From Bradyrhizobium sp. 141 (GTDB taxonomy: Bacteria > Pseudomonadota > Alphaproteobacteria > Rhizobiales > Xanthobacteraceae), in contig NZ_JADPKR010000020.1 in the NCBI RefSeq assembly GCF_023074055.1, forward strand, positions 1-64,000: a DNA stretch of 64,000 bases, in the 5' to 3' direction. Shown here in pieces: positions 35,257 to 45,516 of the stretch. The position numbers were made by a program, and so were the translations under genes. Under the pieces are notes generated by a model. It ran no database searches. It saw only the letters and a list, made by a program, of their open reading frames with translations, and had not been told where the DNA came from. Positions within the stretch are counted from its first letter, which is position 1; each line of letters opens with the position of its first letter.

Positions 35257-35883
35257 ATGAAGTCACAAGTGCGCAAGCTCGAACGTGTCGCGGTGGCACA
35301 GGTGCCGACTGAACGGCCTGACAAGGCGGAGGTCGAGCAGGCGATCCGGACTATGATCCGCTGGGCGGGCGATGATCCCGCGCGCGACGGTCTGCGCGAT
35401 ACGCCGGACCGGGTCGCACGTGCCTTCGAGGAGTATTTTTCCGGCTACGCGCAGGATCCGACCGAAATCCTGCAAAAGACCTTTGAGGAGATCGAAGGCT
35501 ATGACGAGATGATCGTCCTGCGCGGCGTTCGCTTCGAGAGCCATTGCGAGCACCACATGGCGCCGATCGTCGGCCGCGCCTGGGTCGCCTATATTCCGCA
35601 AGGTCGCGTCGTCGGCATCAGCAAGCTTGCGCGCGTGGTCGACGTCTACGCCAAACGGCTCCAGATCCAGGAGAAAATGACCGCGCAGATCGCCAATACC
35701 ATCAACGACGTGCTTAAGCCCGAGGGCGTCGGCGTCATCATCAAGGCGACGCATCACTGCATGACCACGCGCGGTGCGCACAAGCCCGGGACCGATCTCG
35801 TCACCAGCCGCATGCTGGGTGTGTTCCGCGACAACGCGCTGACGCGCCAGGAATTATTGGGGCTCGCCAATTCGGACGATTGA
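35257..35883 (+). CDS. folE: GTP cyclohydrolase I
   Basis: A 208-residue enzyme converting GTP to 7,8-dihydroneopterin triphosphate, the first step of folate and pterin synthesis. Zinc ligands are Cys97 and His100 (SHCEHHM) and Cys168 (HHCMTTRG). The motifs [28 protein letters not shown] and [13 protein letters not shown] are standard for FolE type I. The ATG was chosen because GGGGAGG lies upstream. The 27-base gap to the Rieske-FAD gene suggests co-transcription, although no functional link is known. Confidence 0.96.
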   Translation: MKSQVRKLERVAVAQVPTERPDKAEVEQAIRTMIRWAGDDPARDGLRDTPDRVARAFEEYFSGYAQDPTEILQKTFEEIEGYDEMIVLRGVRFESHCEHHMAPIVGRAWVAYIPQGRVVGISKLARVVDVYAKRLQIQEKMTAQIANTINDVLKPEGVGVIIKATHHCMTTRGAHKPGTDLVTSRMLGVFRDNALTRQELLGLANSDD

Positions 35884-35910
35884 CCCGCGCTAGCTCGAGG
35901 AGACGGCGCC

Positions 35911-37434
35911 ATGACCGAGAACAACAGGCCGAACGGACCGGACTTGACCAAAGGCGTATCGCTGACCGCGTTCAAGGACGGCAAATTGCTCGGTCACGTC
36001 GGGGAGGAAGGCGTCCTGCTGGTGCAGGCCGGCAGCGAAATTTTTGCGATCGAGCCCTCCTGCAGCCATTATCACGGCCCGCTCGCCGAGGGACTGGTGG
36101 TGGGCGACACCATCCGCTGTCCCTGGCATCATGCCTGCTTCTCCTTGCGTACGGGCGAAGCCACCCGCCCGCCGGCATTGAACGCGCTGGCGGTATGGGA
36201 GGTGACGCGCGATCGGGACAACATCATCGTTCGGCGCAAGCGCGAGGCACTGACGCCGCCGGCCGCACATCGCAGCGCGCCGACGCCGGACAAATTCGTC
36301 ATCGTCGGCGGCGGCGCCGCTGGCTTCTCCGCCGCCGAGACGCTCCGGCGCGAGGGCTTTGCCGGCGCCATTACCATGCTCAGCAATGACGGCGCGATGC
36401 CGGTCGACCGGCCAAACCTCTCCAAGGATTATCTCGCGGGCAACGCGCCGGAGGACTGGTTGCCGCTGCGCGATGAGGACTATTACCAGAACGCAGGCAT
36501 CGATCTCAGGCTCAACACCGACGTCTCCGCCATCGATGCGAAGACGCGCAGTGTCACGCTCGGCAATGGCGACAAGCTCCCATTCGATCGGCTGCTGCTC
36601 GCGACCGGCGCCGAGCCAGTCAAACTGCAGATTCCGGGCGCGGACCAGCCGCATGTTCACACCTTGCGCTCCGTCGCCGACAGCCGCGCCATCATCAAGG
36701 CCGCGGGGAGTGCCAGGCGCGCGCTGGTGATCGGCGCCAGCTTCATCGGCCTCGAAGTTGCGGCTTCCTTGCGCGCGCGCAAAATCGAGGTGCACGTGGT
36801 CGCGCCGGAAGAGCGGCCGATGCAGAAAGTGCTCGGCGGTGAGATGGGCGATTTCGTCCGGTCCCTGCATGAGGAGAACGGTGTTATCTTCCACTTGAAG
36901 GATACGGTGGAAAACCTCGACGGCACGCGCGCGACGCTGAAGAGCGGCGCCGTCATCGAAGCTGACCTGGTCGTCGTCGGCATCGGCGTCAAGCCGCGCC
37001 TCGCGCTCGCCGAGCGGGCGGGGCTGGCGGCCGATCGTGGCGTCAGCGTGAGCGAATATCTGGAGACCAGCGTGGCCGGTATCTTCGCGGCCGGCGACAT
37101 TGCCCGCTGGCCCGATCCGCATTCCCGGCAAACCATTCGCGTCGAGCATTGGGTGGTGGCGGAGCGGCAGGGTCAGGCCGCGGCGCGTAACATGCTCGGC
37201 AGGCGCGAGCGCTTCGATGCGGTGCCGTTCTTCTGGAGTCAGCACTACGACGTGCCGATCAACTATGTCGGCCACGCCGAGCACTTCGACGACATCGCGA
37301 TCGACGGCAGTATCTCCGGAAAAGACTGCCTTCTGAAGTACCGCAAGGAGGGTCGCGTGCTTGCGGTCGCTTCAATTTATCGCGATCTCGACAATCTCAG
37401 GGCCGAATTGGAGATGGAGCGGTCGCGCGGCTGA
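35911..37434 (+). CDS. Rieske-fused FAD-dependent NAD(P)H oxidoreductase (AIF/ferredoxin reductase-like)
   Basis: A 507-residue fusion. Residues about 12-105 are a Rieske [2Fe-2S] domain with Cys51-x-His53 (CSHYHG) and Cys70-x2-His73 (CPWHHACF). From about residue 127 a pyridine-nucleotide-disulfide reductase fold follows with the FAD motif VIVGGGAAGFSAAE, the NAD motif ALVIGASFIGLEVAA and GIFAAGDIARWPDP. The architecture resembles the AIFL/AIF group. It would pass electrons between NAD(P)H, FAD and the Rieske cluster. A partner acceptor is not encoded nearby. The ribosome-binding site is GAGGAGA. Confidence 0.9.
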   Translation: MTENNRPNGPDLTKGVSLTAFKDGKLLGHVGEEGVLLVQAGSEIFAIEPSCSHYHGPLAEGLVVGDTIRCPWHHACFSLRTGEATRPPALNALAVWEVTRDRDNIIVRRKREALTPPAAHRSAPTPDKFVIVGGGAAGFSAAETLRREGFAGAITMLSNDGAMPVDRPNLSKDYLAGNAPEDWLPLRDEDYYQNAGIDLRLNTDVSAIDAKTRSVTLGNGDKLPFDRLLLATGAEPVKLQIPGADQPHVHTLRSVADSRAIIKAAGSARRALVIGASFIGLEVAASLRARKIEVHVVAPEERPMQKVLGGEMGDFVRSLHEENGVIFHLKDTVENLDGTRATLKSGAVIEADLVVVGIGVKPRLALAERAGLAADRGVSVSEYLETSVAGIFAAGDIARWPDPHSRQTIRVEHWVVAERQGQAAARNMLGRRERFDAVPFFWSQHYDVPINYVGHAEHFDDIAIDGSISGKDCLLKYRKEGRVLAVASIYRDLDNLRAELEMERSRG

Positions 37435-37557
37435 AGCTGCGCGACCTTGATTTGCGTCAAGGGTGCAGCAGGTGAGGGCTGCTCTGCTGGCTGTTGTCCC
37501 GGCCCGGTGCGTGCTATCCTGGCGTGTGCCCGCGGGCTTCGCATGCAGGAGTGGCTC

Positions 37558-38130
37558 ATGACAAGTGCTTCAGATGCGCCTCATCATTCCAGTCTCGGCT
37601 CGGGTATCTCGGCGCTACATGCCAAATGGGGCTGGATCGTTGCGCTCGGCGTCGTTTACCTCATTGCCGGTTTCGTCGCGCTCGGCAGCATGGTGATGGC
37701 AACAGTGGCGAGCGTGATCGTGGTCGGCGCGATGATGATCGTTGCCGGCGTGACCGAGGTGATCGGCGCATTCCAGATGAAGAGCTGGGGGAAATTCTTG
37801 ATCTGGGCATTGCTCGGCGTGCTCTACATCATCGCCGGCTTCCTCACCTTCGCAAACCCGCTATTTGCCGCGGTTCTGCTGACGCTGTTCCTCGGCGCGT
37901 CGCTGCTGGCCTCCGGCGCAGTCAGGCTGTTTCTCGCTTTCAACATGAAGCGCGAAAGCCCGTGGGTCTGGGTGGCGCTGTCGGCGGTCGTCACGCTGCT
38001 GCTCGGGCTGCTAATCCTGGCGCGCTGGCCGGTGAACAGCGTCTACATCCTCGGCCTGTTCCTCGGCATCGACCTGATCATGGCCGGCGCCGGCTGGGTC
38101 AGCCTTGGCCTCAGCCTAAAGCGGCGTTAG
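37558..38130 (+). CDS. HdeD family membrane protein
   Basis: A 190-residue integral membrane protein with six predicted transmembrane helices in three similar pairs, each pair containing a YxIAGFx or LLxLLI pattern, as in HdeD/DUF308. HdeD is linked to acid resistance in E. coli, but the molecular role is unknown. The soluble N-terminal 20 residues precede the first helix. The start is the ATG after AGGAG. An in-frame ATG 15 bases earlier is possible. The gene appears monocistronic, with about 120 bases to the next. Confidence 0.87.
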   Translation: MTSASDAPHHSSLGSGISALHAKWGWIVALGVVYLIAGFVALGSMVMATVASVIVVGAMMIVAGVTEVIGAFQMKSWGKFLIWALLGVLYIIAGFLTFANPLFAAVLLTLFLGASLLASGAVRLFLAFNMKRESPWVWVALSAVVTLLLGLLILARWPVNSVYILGLFLGIDLIMAGAGWVSLGLSLKRR

Positions 38131-38251
38131 CGCGCCGGGCAACCAGCAACTCGACGCAAGACCATCTTGCGGAACTCGGCTGATCTGACGCGCTGACAAA
38201 AAGCAGCACGCCGCCTGACCAGCTCGCGGCGACGATCATCGGGGAGAAACC

Positions 38252-39463
38252 ATGAAAGCCGCTTTGGTCCTGGCCGCAGCACTGGCTGCCGCCTGCCTGT
38301 CGACGCCTGCCGCCGCGCAAAAATCCTACGGTCCCGGCGTCAGCGACACCGAGATCAAGATCGGCAACACCATGCCCTATAGCGGGCCGGCCTCGCCGCT
38401 CAGCATCACGGGCCGGGTGATCGCGGCCTATTTCGACGAGGTCAACGACAAAGGCGGGATCAATGGCCGCAAGCTCAATCTGATCTCGCTGGACGACGCG
38501 TTCTCGCCGCCGAAGACCATGGAAGCCGCCCGGCGTCTCGTCGAAGGCGACGGCGTTGCCTTCATCTTCGCGACCATGGGCACGGCGCCGAGCTCGGCGA
38601 TCGCGAAATATCTCAACAGCAACAAGGTGCCGCAGCTTTTCCTGATCAGCTCGGCCTCCAAGTGGAACGATCCCGCCAACATGCCCTGGTCGATGGCGCT
38701 GCCCTGGGCGCCGAACTACACCAGCGAGGCCGCAATCGACGTCGCCTATGCCCGCGCCAAGAATCCGAACGCGCGGTTCGCGCTGCTCTATCAGAACGAC
38801 GACGCCGGCAAGGAATACTTGCGCGGCGTCAAGGAGGCGCTCGGTCCGGATGCCGACAAGGCGATCGCGATGGCCTCGAGCTTCGAGGTCGCTGATCCCA
38901 CCGTCGATTCCCAGGTGCTGACGCTGGCGAACACCAAGGCCGACGTCTTCATGATCTATTCGGTGACACCGCGCGCCTGCGCGCAGGCGATCCGCAAGGC
39001 CCACGAGGTCGGTTGGCAGCCGACGCGCTTCCTCGCCTCTGGCTGCGCCAACAAGGCAACCGTGATGGTGCCAGCGGGCCTCGAGGCCGGCAAGGGCGTG
39101 CTGTCGCTCGGCGCGCTCAAGCCGTTCGTCGAGGCGCCGAAGGACGATCCGGCGATGACGGCCTATATCGACTTGATGAAGAAGCGCCTGCCCAACGCCG
39201 ACATCAACAACGTCGCCGGCCTCTACGGCTACACGGTCGCCGAGGCGCTGGTGGTGCTGCTGAGGCAGTGCAAGGACAATCTCACGCGCGAGAACATCAT
39301 GGCGCAGGCGGCGAACCTGAAGAACGTGCCGCTGTCGCTGCTGATGCCCGGCATCACGCTCAACACCACGCCGCAGGATTTCCGCCCGATCAAGGACGGC
39401 TATATGCTCCAGTTCGACGGCAACGACTGGGTGGTAGCGAGCGAATTGCTGAAGGGGACGTGA
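38252..39463 (+). CDS. ABC transporter substrate-binding protein (branched-chain amino acid type)
   Basis: A 403-residue exported binding protein of the LivJ/type-I periplasmic family. A cleavable signal peptide ([23 protein letters not shown]) is followed by the typical first strand [14 protein letters not shown], then [25 protein letters not shown]. In rhizobia such proteins often bind aromatic acids, amides or urea as well as amino acids. No permease or ATPase genes are next to it, so it is an orphan component here. The ribosome-binding site is GGGGAGAAA. An acyl-CoA dehydrogenase gene follows beyond a repeat. Confidence 0.9.
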   Translation: MKAALVLAAALAAACLSTPAAAQKSYGPGVSDTEIKIGNTMPYSGPASPLSITGRVIAAYFDEVNDKGGINGRKLNLISLDDAFSPPKTMEAARRLVEGDGVAFIFATMGTAPSSAIAKYLNSNKVPQLFLISSASKWNDPANMPWSMALPWAPNYTSEAAIDVAYARAKNPNARFALLYQNDDAGKEYLRGVKEALGPDADKAIAMASSFEVADPTVDSQVLTLANTKADVFMIYSVTPRACAQAIRKAHEVGWQPTRFLASGCANKATVMVPAGLEAGKGVLSLGALKPFVEAPKDDPAMTAYIDLMKKRLPNADINNVAGLYGYTVAEALVVLLRQCKDNLTRENIMAQAANLKNVPLSLLMPGITLNTTPQDFRPIKDGYMLQFDGNDWVVASELLKGT

Positions 39464-39499
39464 GGGGCAACCGAGAGGCTCTCTCCGCGAGTCGGCAGT

Positions 39500-39591
39500 C
39501 GTAGGGTGGGCAAAGGCGCCCTTGCGCCGTGCCCACCACCTCTCTCGGTGGAAAAAAAAGCGTGGGCACGCTTCGCTTTGCCCACCCTACG
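39500..39591. repeat. Palindromic intergenic repeat, family A copy 3
   Basis: CGTAGGGTGGGCAAAGGCGC pairs with GCTTTGCCCACCCTACG, with inner arms CGTGCCCAC / GTGGGCACG and an A-rich loop. Copies elsewhere are at 12346-12443 and 26166-26258. Confidence 0.85.
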
Positions 39592-39626
39592 ACACTGATT
39601 CTCGACGAAGCGAACAGGAGACCACC

Positions 39627-40841
39627 ATGGACTTTCGACACTCCGCCCGTTCGCTGGAGCTGCAGGAGCGCGTCCGCCAGTTCATGCGGACACATGTCGA
39701 GCCGGTCGAGGATATCTATTACGAGCAGGTGAAGCCGGAAGCCGCGCGCTACAGGACGCCGCCCGTGTTGCAGGACTTGAAGCGGCTGGCGCGGGAGCAG
39801 GGGCTCTGGAACCTGTTTTTGTCAGGCGAGCACGGACCGGGTCTGACCAATCTCGAATATGCGCCCGTGAAGGAGATTATGGGCCGCATTCTCTGGGCGC
39901 CCGAGGTCTTCAATTGCTCGGCGCCCGATGTCGGCAACATGGAGGTGCTGGCCAATTACGGCACCAAGGCGCAGCAGGAGCGTTGGCTGAAGCCGCTGCT
40001 GGAAGGGCGCATCCGCTCCGGCTTCTCGATGACGGAGCCGCAGGTCGCCTCCAGCGACGCCACCAACATCCAGTGCGAGATCAAACGCGATGGCGGCGAC
40101 TACGTCATCAATGGCCGCAAATGGTTCACCTCAGGCGCGATGAACGAGGATTGCGAGATTCTGATCGTGATGGGCAAGACTGCGCCCGACGATCCCGATC
40201 GCCATCGCCAGCAATCCATGATCCTGGTCCCCAAGAACGCGCCCGGCGTCCGCATTGTCCGCGACATGCTCACCTACGGCTACGACGACGCTCCGGTCGG
40301 CCATCCCGAGATCGTCTACGAGAACGTCCGCGTGCCCGCGGAGAACATCTTGCTTGGCGAGGGCCGCGGCTTCGAGATCGCGCAGGGGCGGCTAGGCCCC
40401 GGCCGCATCCATCATTGCATGCGGCTGATCGGCTGCGCCCAGCGCGCACTTGAATTGATGTGTCAGCGCGCTGTCTCCCGCACGGCCTTCGGCAAGCCGC
40501 TCGCCGAGCAGGGCTCGGTGCGCGAGGATATCGCACATTCCTTCTGCGAGATCGCGCAGGCGCGTCTGCTCACGCTGCAAGCCGCCGACAAGATGGACCG
40601 CGAAGGCAACAAGGCGGCGCGCGACCTGATCGCCGCCGCCAAGATCGTGGTCCCCAGCATGGCCGCGCGCGTCATCGACCGCGCCATCCAGATCCACGGC
40701 GCCGCCGGCGTCTCCCAGGACACTTTCCTCGCCCGCGCCTATGTCTACGCCCGCTTCATCCGCATCGGCGACGGACCGGACCAGGTGCATCTGGCGGCGG
40801 TGGGCAAGGAGCTGATCAGGCGGGGTGGGGTGATGGGGTAG
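39627..40841 (+). CDS. Acyl-CoA dehydrogenase family protein
   Basis: A 404-residue FAD-dependent acyl-CoA dehydrogenase. The central FAD/substrate segments [15 protein letters not shown] and [11 protein letters not shown] and the C-terminal [12 protein letters not shown] and [22 protein letters not shown] are all typical. The ending [15 protein letters not shown] is common to the subgroup related to ACAD10/11. It oxidises an acyl-CoA at the alpha-beta position and hands electrons to ETF. The chain length is not deducible. The ATG was chosen for AGGAG upstream. The frame continues 35 codons further into the repeat, but that part is not protein-like. Confidence 0.9.
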   Translation: MDFRHSARSLELQERVRQFMRTHVEPVEDIYYEQVKPEAARYRTPPVLQDLKRLAREQGLWNLFLSGEHGPGLTNLEYAPVKEIMGRILWAPEVFNCSAPDVGNMEVLANYGTKAQQERWLKPLLEGRIRSGFSMTEPQVASSDATNIQCEIKRDGGDYVINGRKWFTSGAMNEDCEILIVMGKTAPDDPDRHRQQSMILVPKNAPGVRIVRDMLTYGYDDAPVGHPEIVYENVRVPAENILLGEGRGFEIAQGRLGPGRIHHCMRLIGCAQRALELMCQRAVSRTAFGKPLAEQGSVREDIAHSFCEIAQARLLTLQAADKMDREGNKAARDLIAAAKIVVPSMAARVIDRAIQIHGAAGVSQDTFLARAYVYARFIRIGDGPDQVHLAAVGKELIRRGGVMG

Positions 40842-41162
40842 GGGGAGAAGCCTCCTTGTTGCCGAACAGCGATATGCAACATGTCCTGCAGTCTCGCGTT
40901 GCGCAATGCGCTTATACCGCCGAGCACGTAAGACTCCGGAGCCGAGACCCGCTCTGGGTGTCATGCTGCTGACGCAATCCTTGTCTTAGACGGCGACAAC
41001 TAAAACACTGTGTGGGGACTGCTCTGGTTCCCACACCGGTTCCGCAGCCAGGGTCGGCTGGAATCCGCACAAGATTGGCGCAAGTTCGGAAACGCTTTCG
41101 CGTTCGCTTGCCCATGTTGCGGCGTCGTGAACCGGACGATCGAGAAAATCAAAGGAGATGTA
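40842..41162. other. Gene-free interval, nothing recognised
   Basis: About 320 bases between the acyl-CoA dehydrogenase and RlpA-like genes. I see no conserved frame, repeat family member or clear hairpin. It ends in the strong AAAGGAGATG ribosome-binding site of the next gene, so it should contain that gene's promoter. Confidence 0.4.
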
Positions 41163-41654
41163 ATGGTGTTCCGCTGGAGCGCCGCGATTTGCGGCGCCCT
41201 GATTACGCTTGTCGTTTCTGTGACCGTCGCTCGAAGCGAAACAGGTAGGGTTCATTCAAGCGCCGTCGTCGATGCCGCCTCTGGGGATGCGATCGTTGGC
41301 GCAGCATCCACGTATAATCCGTTCAAGCCCGGCAAGGAGGAGGGCGGCCCGAGCACAGCCTCCGGCGAGCGTTATGATCCCTCGGTTTGGACGGCTGCCA
41401 TCAAGACGAGCTTGCGTCAGAAATTTGGTGGAATCCAATTTGGAGCGAGACCGAAATATGCTCTCGTCGAGGCCGTCGGTAAGAAGGTCATCGTCAAGAT
41501 CAACGACGTGGGGCCGCTCAGGCCCGGTCGCATCATTGACCTCAATGAGCGGACGATGCGCCACTTCGATCCGAGCATGGAACTTGGAGTCATTCCTGAC
41601 GTCACGGTCAAGCCGCTGTCCGGCGACGATTGGACCACTGGGCCGGTTGGCTGA
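41163..41654 (+). CDS. RlpA-like double-psi beta-barrel protein, exported
   Basis: A 163-residue protein with an N-terminal signal peptide (about residues 1-26), then a double-psi beta-barrel: GAASTYNP, TASGERYDPSVWTAAI, KKVIVKINDVGPLRPGRIIDLNERTM. This matches RlpA, a septal lytic transglycosylase. Here the usual NDRGP is NDVGP, and the C-terminal SPOR domain is absent. It is therefore a short RlpA-like protein acting in the periplasm, possibly without full activity. The start has a near-perfect ribosome-binding site. GC content is somewhat lower than that of its neighbours. Confidence 0.8.
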   Translation: MVFRWSAAICGALITLVVSVTVARSETGRVHSSAVVDAASGDAIVGAASTYNPFKPGKEEGGPSTASGERYDPSVWTAAIKTSLRQKFGGIQFGARPKYALVEAVGKKVIVKINDVGPLRPGRIIDLNERTMRHFDPSMELGVIPDVTVKPLSGDDWTTGPVG

Positions 41655-41706
41655 ACGCTATGCCGAAGGAGGACAGCGTTCCCGGATCGAGGAAACACGT
41701 CGGCCC

Positions 41707-41810
41707 TAAAGCGCGATGCGATTAGGATAAATCGCCATCGCGCTTTAGGTTGTTGTTTGAGCATGATCTTTTCGGAAAACCGCTGCGCACTTTTCCGGAT
41801 CATGCTTTAG
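41707..41810. repeat. Palindromic intergenic repeat, family I
   Basis: Two stem-loops. TAAAGCGCGATG pairs with CATCGCGCTTTA, and GAGCATGATCTTTTCGGAAAA pairs imperfectly with TTTTCCGGATCATGCTT. I recall this sequence as one of the commonest short repeats in Rhizobiales genomes. It carries the stop codon of the remnant described at 41800-41945. Confidence 0.85.
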
Positions 41811-41945
41811 CCGCGCTTCTCCGCGCGTCGTGATGCCGCAGCGCATCGACGATCACCTTAAACGCAGCCGAATTCTGCCGCGAAGTCCCGCGTCTCTTCG
41901 CGCCGTCGGCCAAGTCATTGATCTCGCTAACCCCGGCTACTGTGC
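41800..41945 (-). pseudogene. Possible C-terminal remnant of a regulator gene
   Basis: The minus strand reads as an open tail containing SRQNSAAFKVIVDALRHH before a stop inside the family I repeat. The F-K-x-x-V-D-A-L-R pattern resembles the end of some LysR-type regulators. No N-terminal part is present. Weak call. With the repeat it accounts for the gap between the RlpA-like gene and the chemoreceptor. Confidence 0.25.
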
Positions 41946-42010
41946 ATGGGGTTGTTTTTCAGTTTTTCTTTTGGCATGTCCGCCGCCGCCGTCGTGAACG
42001 GTGGGCTTCG

Positions 42011-43750
42011 TCATCCCGCCTTGGCGATACGGTCGTCCACCGACCCGGACCGCAGGTTCTGGAAGAACTTCTCCACCTCGCGCGACAGGGTGTCCGCCGT
42101 CTCCGTCAGGCTGCTCGCTGCCGTCAGCACGGAGGCTGCTGCCGTATCGGTCTCCCCGATGGCGTCGCGGAGCGAGGTGATGTTGGCGACCAGGGTCTCG
42201 TTGCCCTGCGCCGCCGATTGCGCGTTGGACGAGATCTCGCGCGTGGCCTGGTCCTGCTGACTGACGGCGCCGGCGATCGCCGAGGTGACCTCGTTGATCT
42301 CGCGCACCGCGCCGCCGATCTCGCGGACGGCGTCGACCGCGTTGCGGGTCGAGGCCTGGATCATCGCGACGTTCTCGCTGATATCGGCGGTCGCCTTCGC
42401 GGTCTGTCCCGCCAGCGCCTTCACTTCATGGGCGACGACGGCAAAGCCGCGGCCGGCATCGCCGGCACGCGCGGCCTCGATGGTGGCGTTGAGCGCCAGC
42501 AGGTTGGTCTGCTCGGCGATCGCCTGGATCAGGCTGAGCACGCCGTCGATGCGCTGGGTGGCCGCGGCAAGGCTTTCGATCTCGGAGATCGACTTCTCGG
42601 TGCGCTGGCCGGTCTGCTCGACCGCGCCGGCGCTCTGGCGCACCTGGCGGCCGATCTCGACCACGGACGCCGAAAGCTCCTCGGCCGCGCCCGCCACCGC
42701 CGTGACGTTATGCGAGGCCTGCTCGGTGGCGTTCGCCGCCGTGCCGGCGCGGCTGCTGGCGTCCGCGGTGACGCGGGTGATGGTCTGCGCGGTCTCGCGC
42801 ATGACGGAGGCGTTGTCGCTGAGGCCGCGCATGATCGCGCCGATCGCCTCGCCAAACGCCTCGACGGATCGTTCGATGTGACGGGCGCGCTCCTCGCGTG
42901 CGGCGGCGTCCTGCGAAACCTGCGAGGCGAGGTTGCGGTTGCGGCCCATGGCCGCCTGGAAGACCTGGATCGCGCGGGCGAGCGCGCCGATCTCGTCGGC
43001 GCGGTCAGAGTGCGGTACCACGACGCCCTCGGTCCCGTCGGCGACCTGCTTGATGGTGGCGGTGATCGCGGCAAGCGGCCGGGCGACCGAGCGGGCGATG
43101 ATGACGATCCCGATCACGACCAGGGCCAGAGCCACGCCCCCGAGGCAGGTGAGCACGAAGGACAATTCGCGATTGGTCTCGGTCTGCTGCGCGATCTGCC
43201 TGGCGCGCTCGGCATAGACCTTGGACAGCGCCTCGAGATCCTTGTTCAGCGCCGAGCGCACGGCGCGGTTGGCGTCGTTGTCGCCCCATTCGCGGCCCGC
43301 GGCCGCATTGATCTCGACGCCGCGGCGCACCAGCTCCTTGCGGAATTCGACGAACTGCTCGATGCGCTTCTTGAAGGTCGCAAACTGCTCGGCATCGTCG
43401 GCTTTGACGATGGTCTCCCAGCGCTTCACGACGTCGAGGATCTGCGCGTTGAACTTGAGCAGGCCCTCGCCGTATTTCTTCACGACGGCGGGCTCGGTCG
43501 ACATGTAGACGCCGCGCGACTCCATCACAACCGCATAGACCAGCGAATTGACCCGCTCGACATTCAGCGCGGCGGCATTCGCCGTCTCGATCGCGCTGGC
43601 CAGGTCGGCGCTGCGGCGGCTGTTGTAGTCGGACAGCCCCGCGATCGCCGCCGTGAGCAGGGCGAACAGCGCGAAGATTGCATAAAGCTTGGTGGCAAGC
43701 GTGAAGCGGCCGGCGAGGCCGGCGGCATTCCCAGATCGGTCTGATGTCAT
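42011..43750 (-). CDS. Methyl-accepting chemotaxis protein
   Basis: A 579-residue transmembrane chemoreceptor. The first membrane helix is at about residues 18-38 ([18 protein letters not shown]). A periplasmic helical sensor of about 150 residues follows ([21 protein letters not shown], a four-helix-bundle style). The second membrane helix is near 200-220, then HAMP, then the signalling domain with [20 protein letters not shown] and [15 protein letters not shown]. The ligand is unknown. It is divergent from eutB with about 225 bases between, so ethanolamine sensing is a guess only. A TTG nine bases upstream of the chosen ATG is possible. Confidence 0.9.
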   Translation of the reverse strand: MTSDRSGNAAGLAGRFTLATKLYAIFALFALLTAAIAGLSDYNSRRSADLASAIETANAAALNVERVNSLVYAVVMESRGVYMSTEPAVVKKYGEGLLKFNAQILDVVKRWETIVKADDAEQFATFKKRIEQFVEFRKELVRRGVEINAAAGREWGDNDANRAVRSALNKDLEALSKVYAERARQIAQQTETNRELSFVLTCLGGVALALVVIGIVIIARSVARPLAAITATIKQVADGTEGVVVPHSDRADEIGALARAIQVFQAAMGRNRNLASQVSQDAAAREERARHIERSVEAFGEAIGAIMRGLSDNASVMRETAQTITRVTADASSRAGTAANATEQASHNVTAVAGAAEELSASVVEIGRQVRQSAGAVEQTGQRTEKSISEIESLAAATQRIDGVLSLIQAIAEQTNLLALNATIEAARAGDAGRGFAVVAHEVKALAGQTAKATADISENVAMIQASTRNAVDAVREIGGAVREINEVTSAIAGAVSQQDQATREISSNAQSAAQGNETLVANITSLRDAIGETDTAAASVLTAASSLTETADTLSREVEKFFQNLRSGSVDDRIAKAG

Positions 43751-43974
43751 GGCTTTCAAGGGGCCCGAGATGGCCTGGAGCGGCCGGTGAGCACGGTCGT
43801 TTGGATTTGATGCAAAACTATGCAGAACGAAGATGGATGCGGCGTTAACGGGCAGTGTTTGCGCCTTCGCCCTAAGTCGAATGAAAGGTAAGATATTTCA
43901 GCGTCTTGATCTAAAGGTATAGTCTTGGGATCGCGCTGGACTCGGCCGTTCGCCGAGGAACCCCGGAGAGGCCC

Positions 43975-45357
43975 TTGGTCTACCGCCACACCATCGATGC
44001 CACGAGCTACACGTTCCCGGACCTGCGCGATCTCCTTGCCAAGGCGACGCCGCCGCGCTCCGGCGACCGGCTGGCCGGGATCGCCGTCGACACTGCCGAG
44101 CAGATGATCGCGGCGCGAATGGCGCTCGCCGACGTTCCGCTCGCCCAATTCCTGCAGGAGGCCGTCATCCCCTATGAGGCCGACGAGGTCACTCGCCTCG
44201 TCATCGACAGCCATGACGCAAGAGCGTTCGCGCCGGTGGCATCCCTGACGGTCGGCGGCTTCCGCGACTGGCTGCTGTCGGATGCCGCCACGTCGGAGGT
44301 CCTGAAGACGCTCGGGCCCGGCATTACCCCGGAGATGGCGGCTGCGGTCTCAAAACTGATGCGCAACCAGGACCTGATCCTGGCGGCGCGCAAATGCGAG
44401 GTCACCACCGCCTTCCGCAACACCATCGGCCTGAAGGGCCGGATGAGCACGCGGCTGCAGCCCAACCACCCGTTCGACGATGCCAGGGGCATCACTGCCT
44501 CGATCCTGGATGGCATCCTGCTCGGGGCCGGCGATGCCTGCATCGGCATCAATCCCGCGAGCGACGATCCGGCCGTCATCGCGCAATTGCTGCGGCTGCT
44601 CGACGAGATCATCGCGCGGCTGAAGATCCCCACGCAAGGTTGCGTGCTGACCCATGTCACGACGACGCTGTCGCTGATCGGGCAGGGCGTGCCGGTCGAT
44701 CTCGTCTTCCAGTCGGTCGCCGGCACCGAGGCCGCCAACCGCAGCTTCGGCATCGACCTTGCGCTCCTGAAGGAGGCGCAGGAGGCCGGGCTGTCACTGC
44801 GGCGCGGCACCGTCGGGCAGAACGTGATGTATTTCGAGACCGGCCAGGGCTCGGCGCTGTCGGCTGGCGCCCATCATGGTGTCGACCAGCAGACCTGCGA
44901 GGCGCGCGCCTATGCGGTCGCCCGCGCCTTTGCCCCGCTATTGGTCAACAGCGTGGTCGGCTTCATCGGCCCGGAATATCTCTATGACGGCAAGGAAATC
45001 ATCCGGGCGGGACTGGAGGATCATTTCTGCGGCAAGCTGCTCGGCCTGCCGCTCGGGATCGACATCTGCTACACCAACCACGCCGAGGCGGACCAGGACG
45101 ACATGGATAATCTGCTGACGCTGCTCGCCGCCGCCGGCGTCACCTTCATCATGGGCGTCCCCGGTGCCGACGACGTCATGCTGAACTACCAGTCGACGTC
45201 TTTTCACGACGCGCTCTATGTCCGTGACGTCTTCGGTTTGCGCCGCGCGCCGGAATTCGACGACTGGCTGGCGCGGTCCGGCATTACAGGCGCCGATTTC
45301 CGGCTTGCCGGCGATGCAGGCCTGCTGCCCGATTTTGCCTCGCGGCTGATTGCGTGA
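43975..45357 (+). CDS. eutB: Ethanolamine ammonia-lyase large subunit
   Basis: A 460-residue subunit of the adenosylcobalamin-dependent enzyme that splits ethanolamine into acetaldehyde and ammonia. It matches EutB along its full length: VYRHTIDATSYTFPDLRDLLAKA at the N-terminus, KLMRNQDLILAARKC, GRMSTRLQPNHP, FETGQGSALSAGAHHGVDQQTCEARAY and ICYTNHAEADQDDMDNLL. The start is TTG with GGAGAGG upstream. No ATG or GTG precedes the conserved N-terminus at a suitable place. The small subunit gene is not adjacent: hpnP lies between. No microcompartment or eut accessory genes are present. The acetaldehyde route is not encoded here. Confidence 0.95.
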   Translation: MVYRHTIDATSYTFPDLRDLLAKATPPRSGDRLAGIAVDTAEQMIAARMALADVPLAQFLQEAVIPYEADEVTRLVIDSHDARAFAPVASLTVGGFRDWLLSDAATSEVLKTLGPGITPEMAAAVSKLMRNQDLILAARKCEVTTAFRNTIGLKGRMSTRLQPNHPFDDARGITASILDGILLGAGDACIGINPASDDPAVIAQLLRLLDEIIARLKIPTQGCVLTHVTTTLSLIGQGVPVDLVFQSVAGTEAANRSFGIDLALLKEAQEAGLSLRRGTVGQNVMYFETGQGSALSAGAHHGVDQQTCEARAYAVARAFAPLLVNSVVGFIGPEYLYDGKEIIRAGLEDHFCGKLLGLPLGIDICYTNHAEADQDDMDNLLTLLAAAGVTFIMGVPGADDVMLNYQSTSFHDALYVRDVFGLRRAPEFDDWLARSGITGADFRLAGDAGLLPDFASRLIA

Positions 45358-45516
45358 GGCCGTACGAGGCGTCAAACTCTCCCCTTCAGGAAACCATCGG
45401 CGCCTGCCGGAATTATGCTTGTGCCACAATATTGAGAAATTCCGGCGACAGCGTTACGCTATATGTCTGGCTGGCAATTTCCGCACCATTCGGTCGAGCG
45501 TGGCGGGGGAGCTTTG

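Noticed and set aside
43751..43974. Cobalamin riboswitch before eutB
   Set aside because: No B12-box-like GCCACTG or matching stems could be recognised by eye.
45358..45516. Search for a general-stress (EcfG) promoter before hpnP
   Set aside because: HpnP is known to be under EcfG control in Rhodopseudomonas (from memory), but I found no GGAAC with a properly spaced CGTT here or before eutB.
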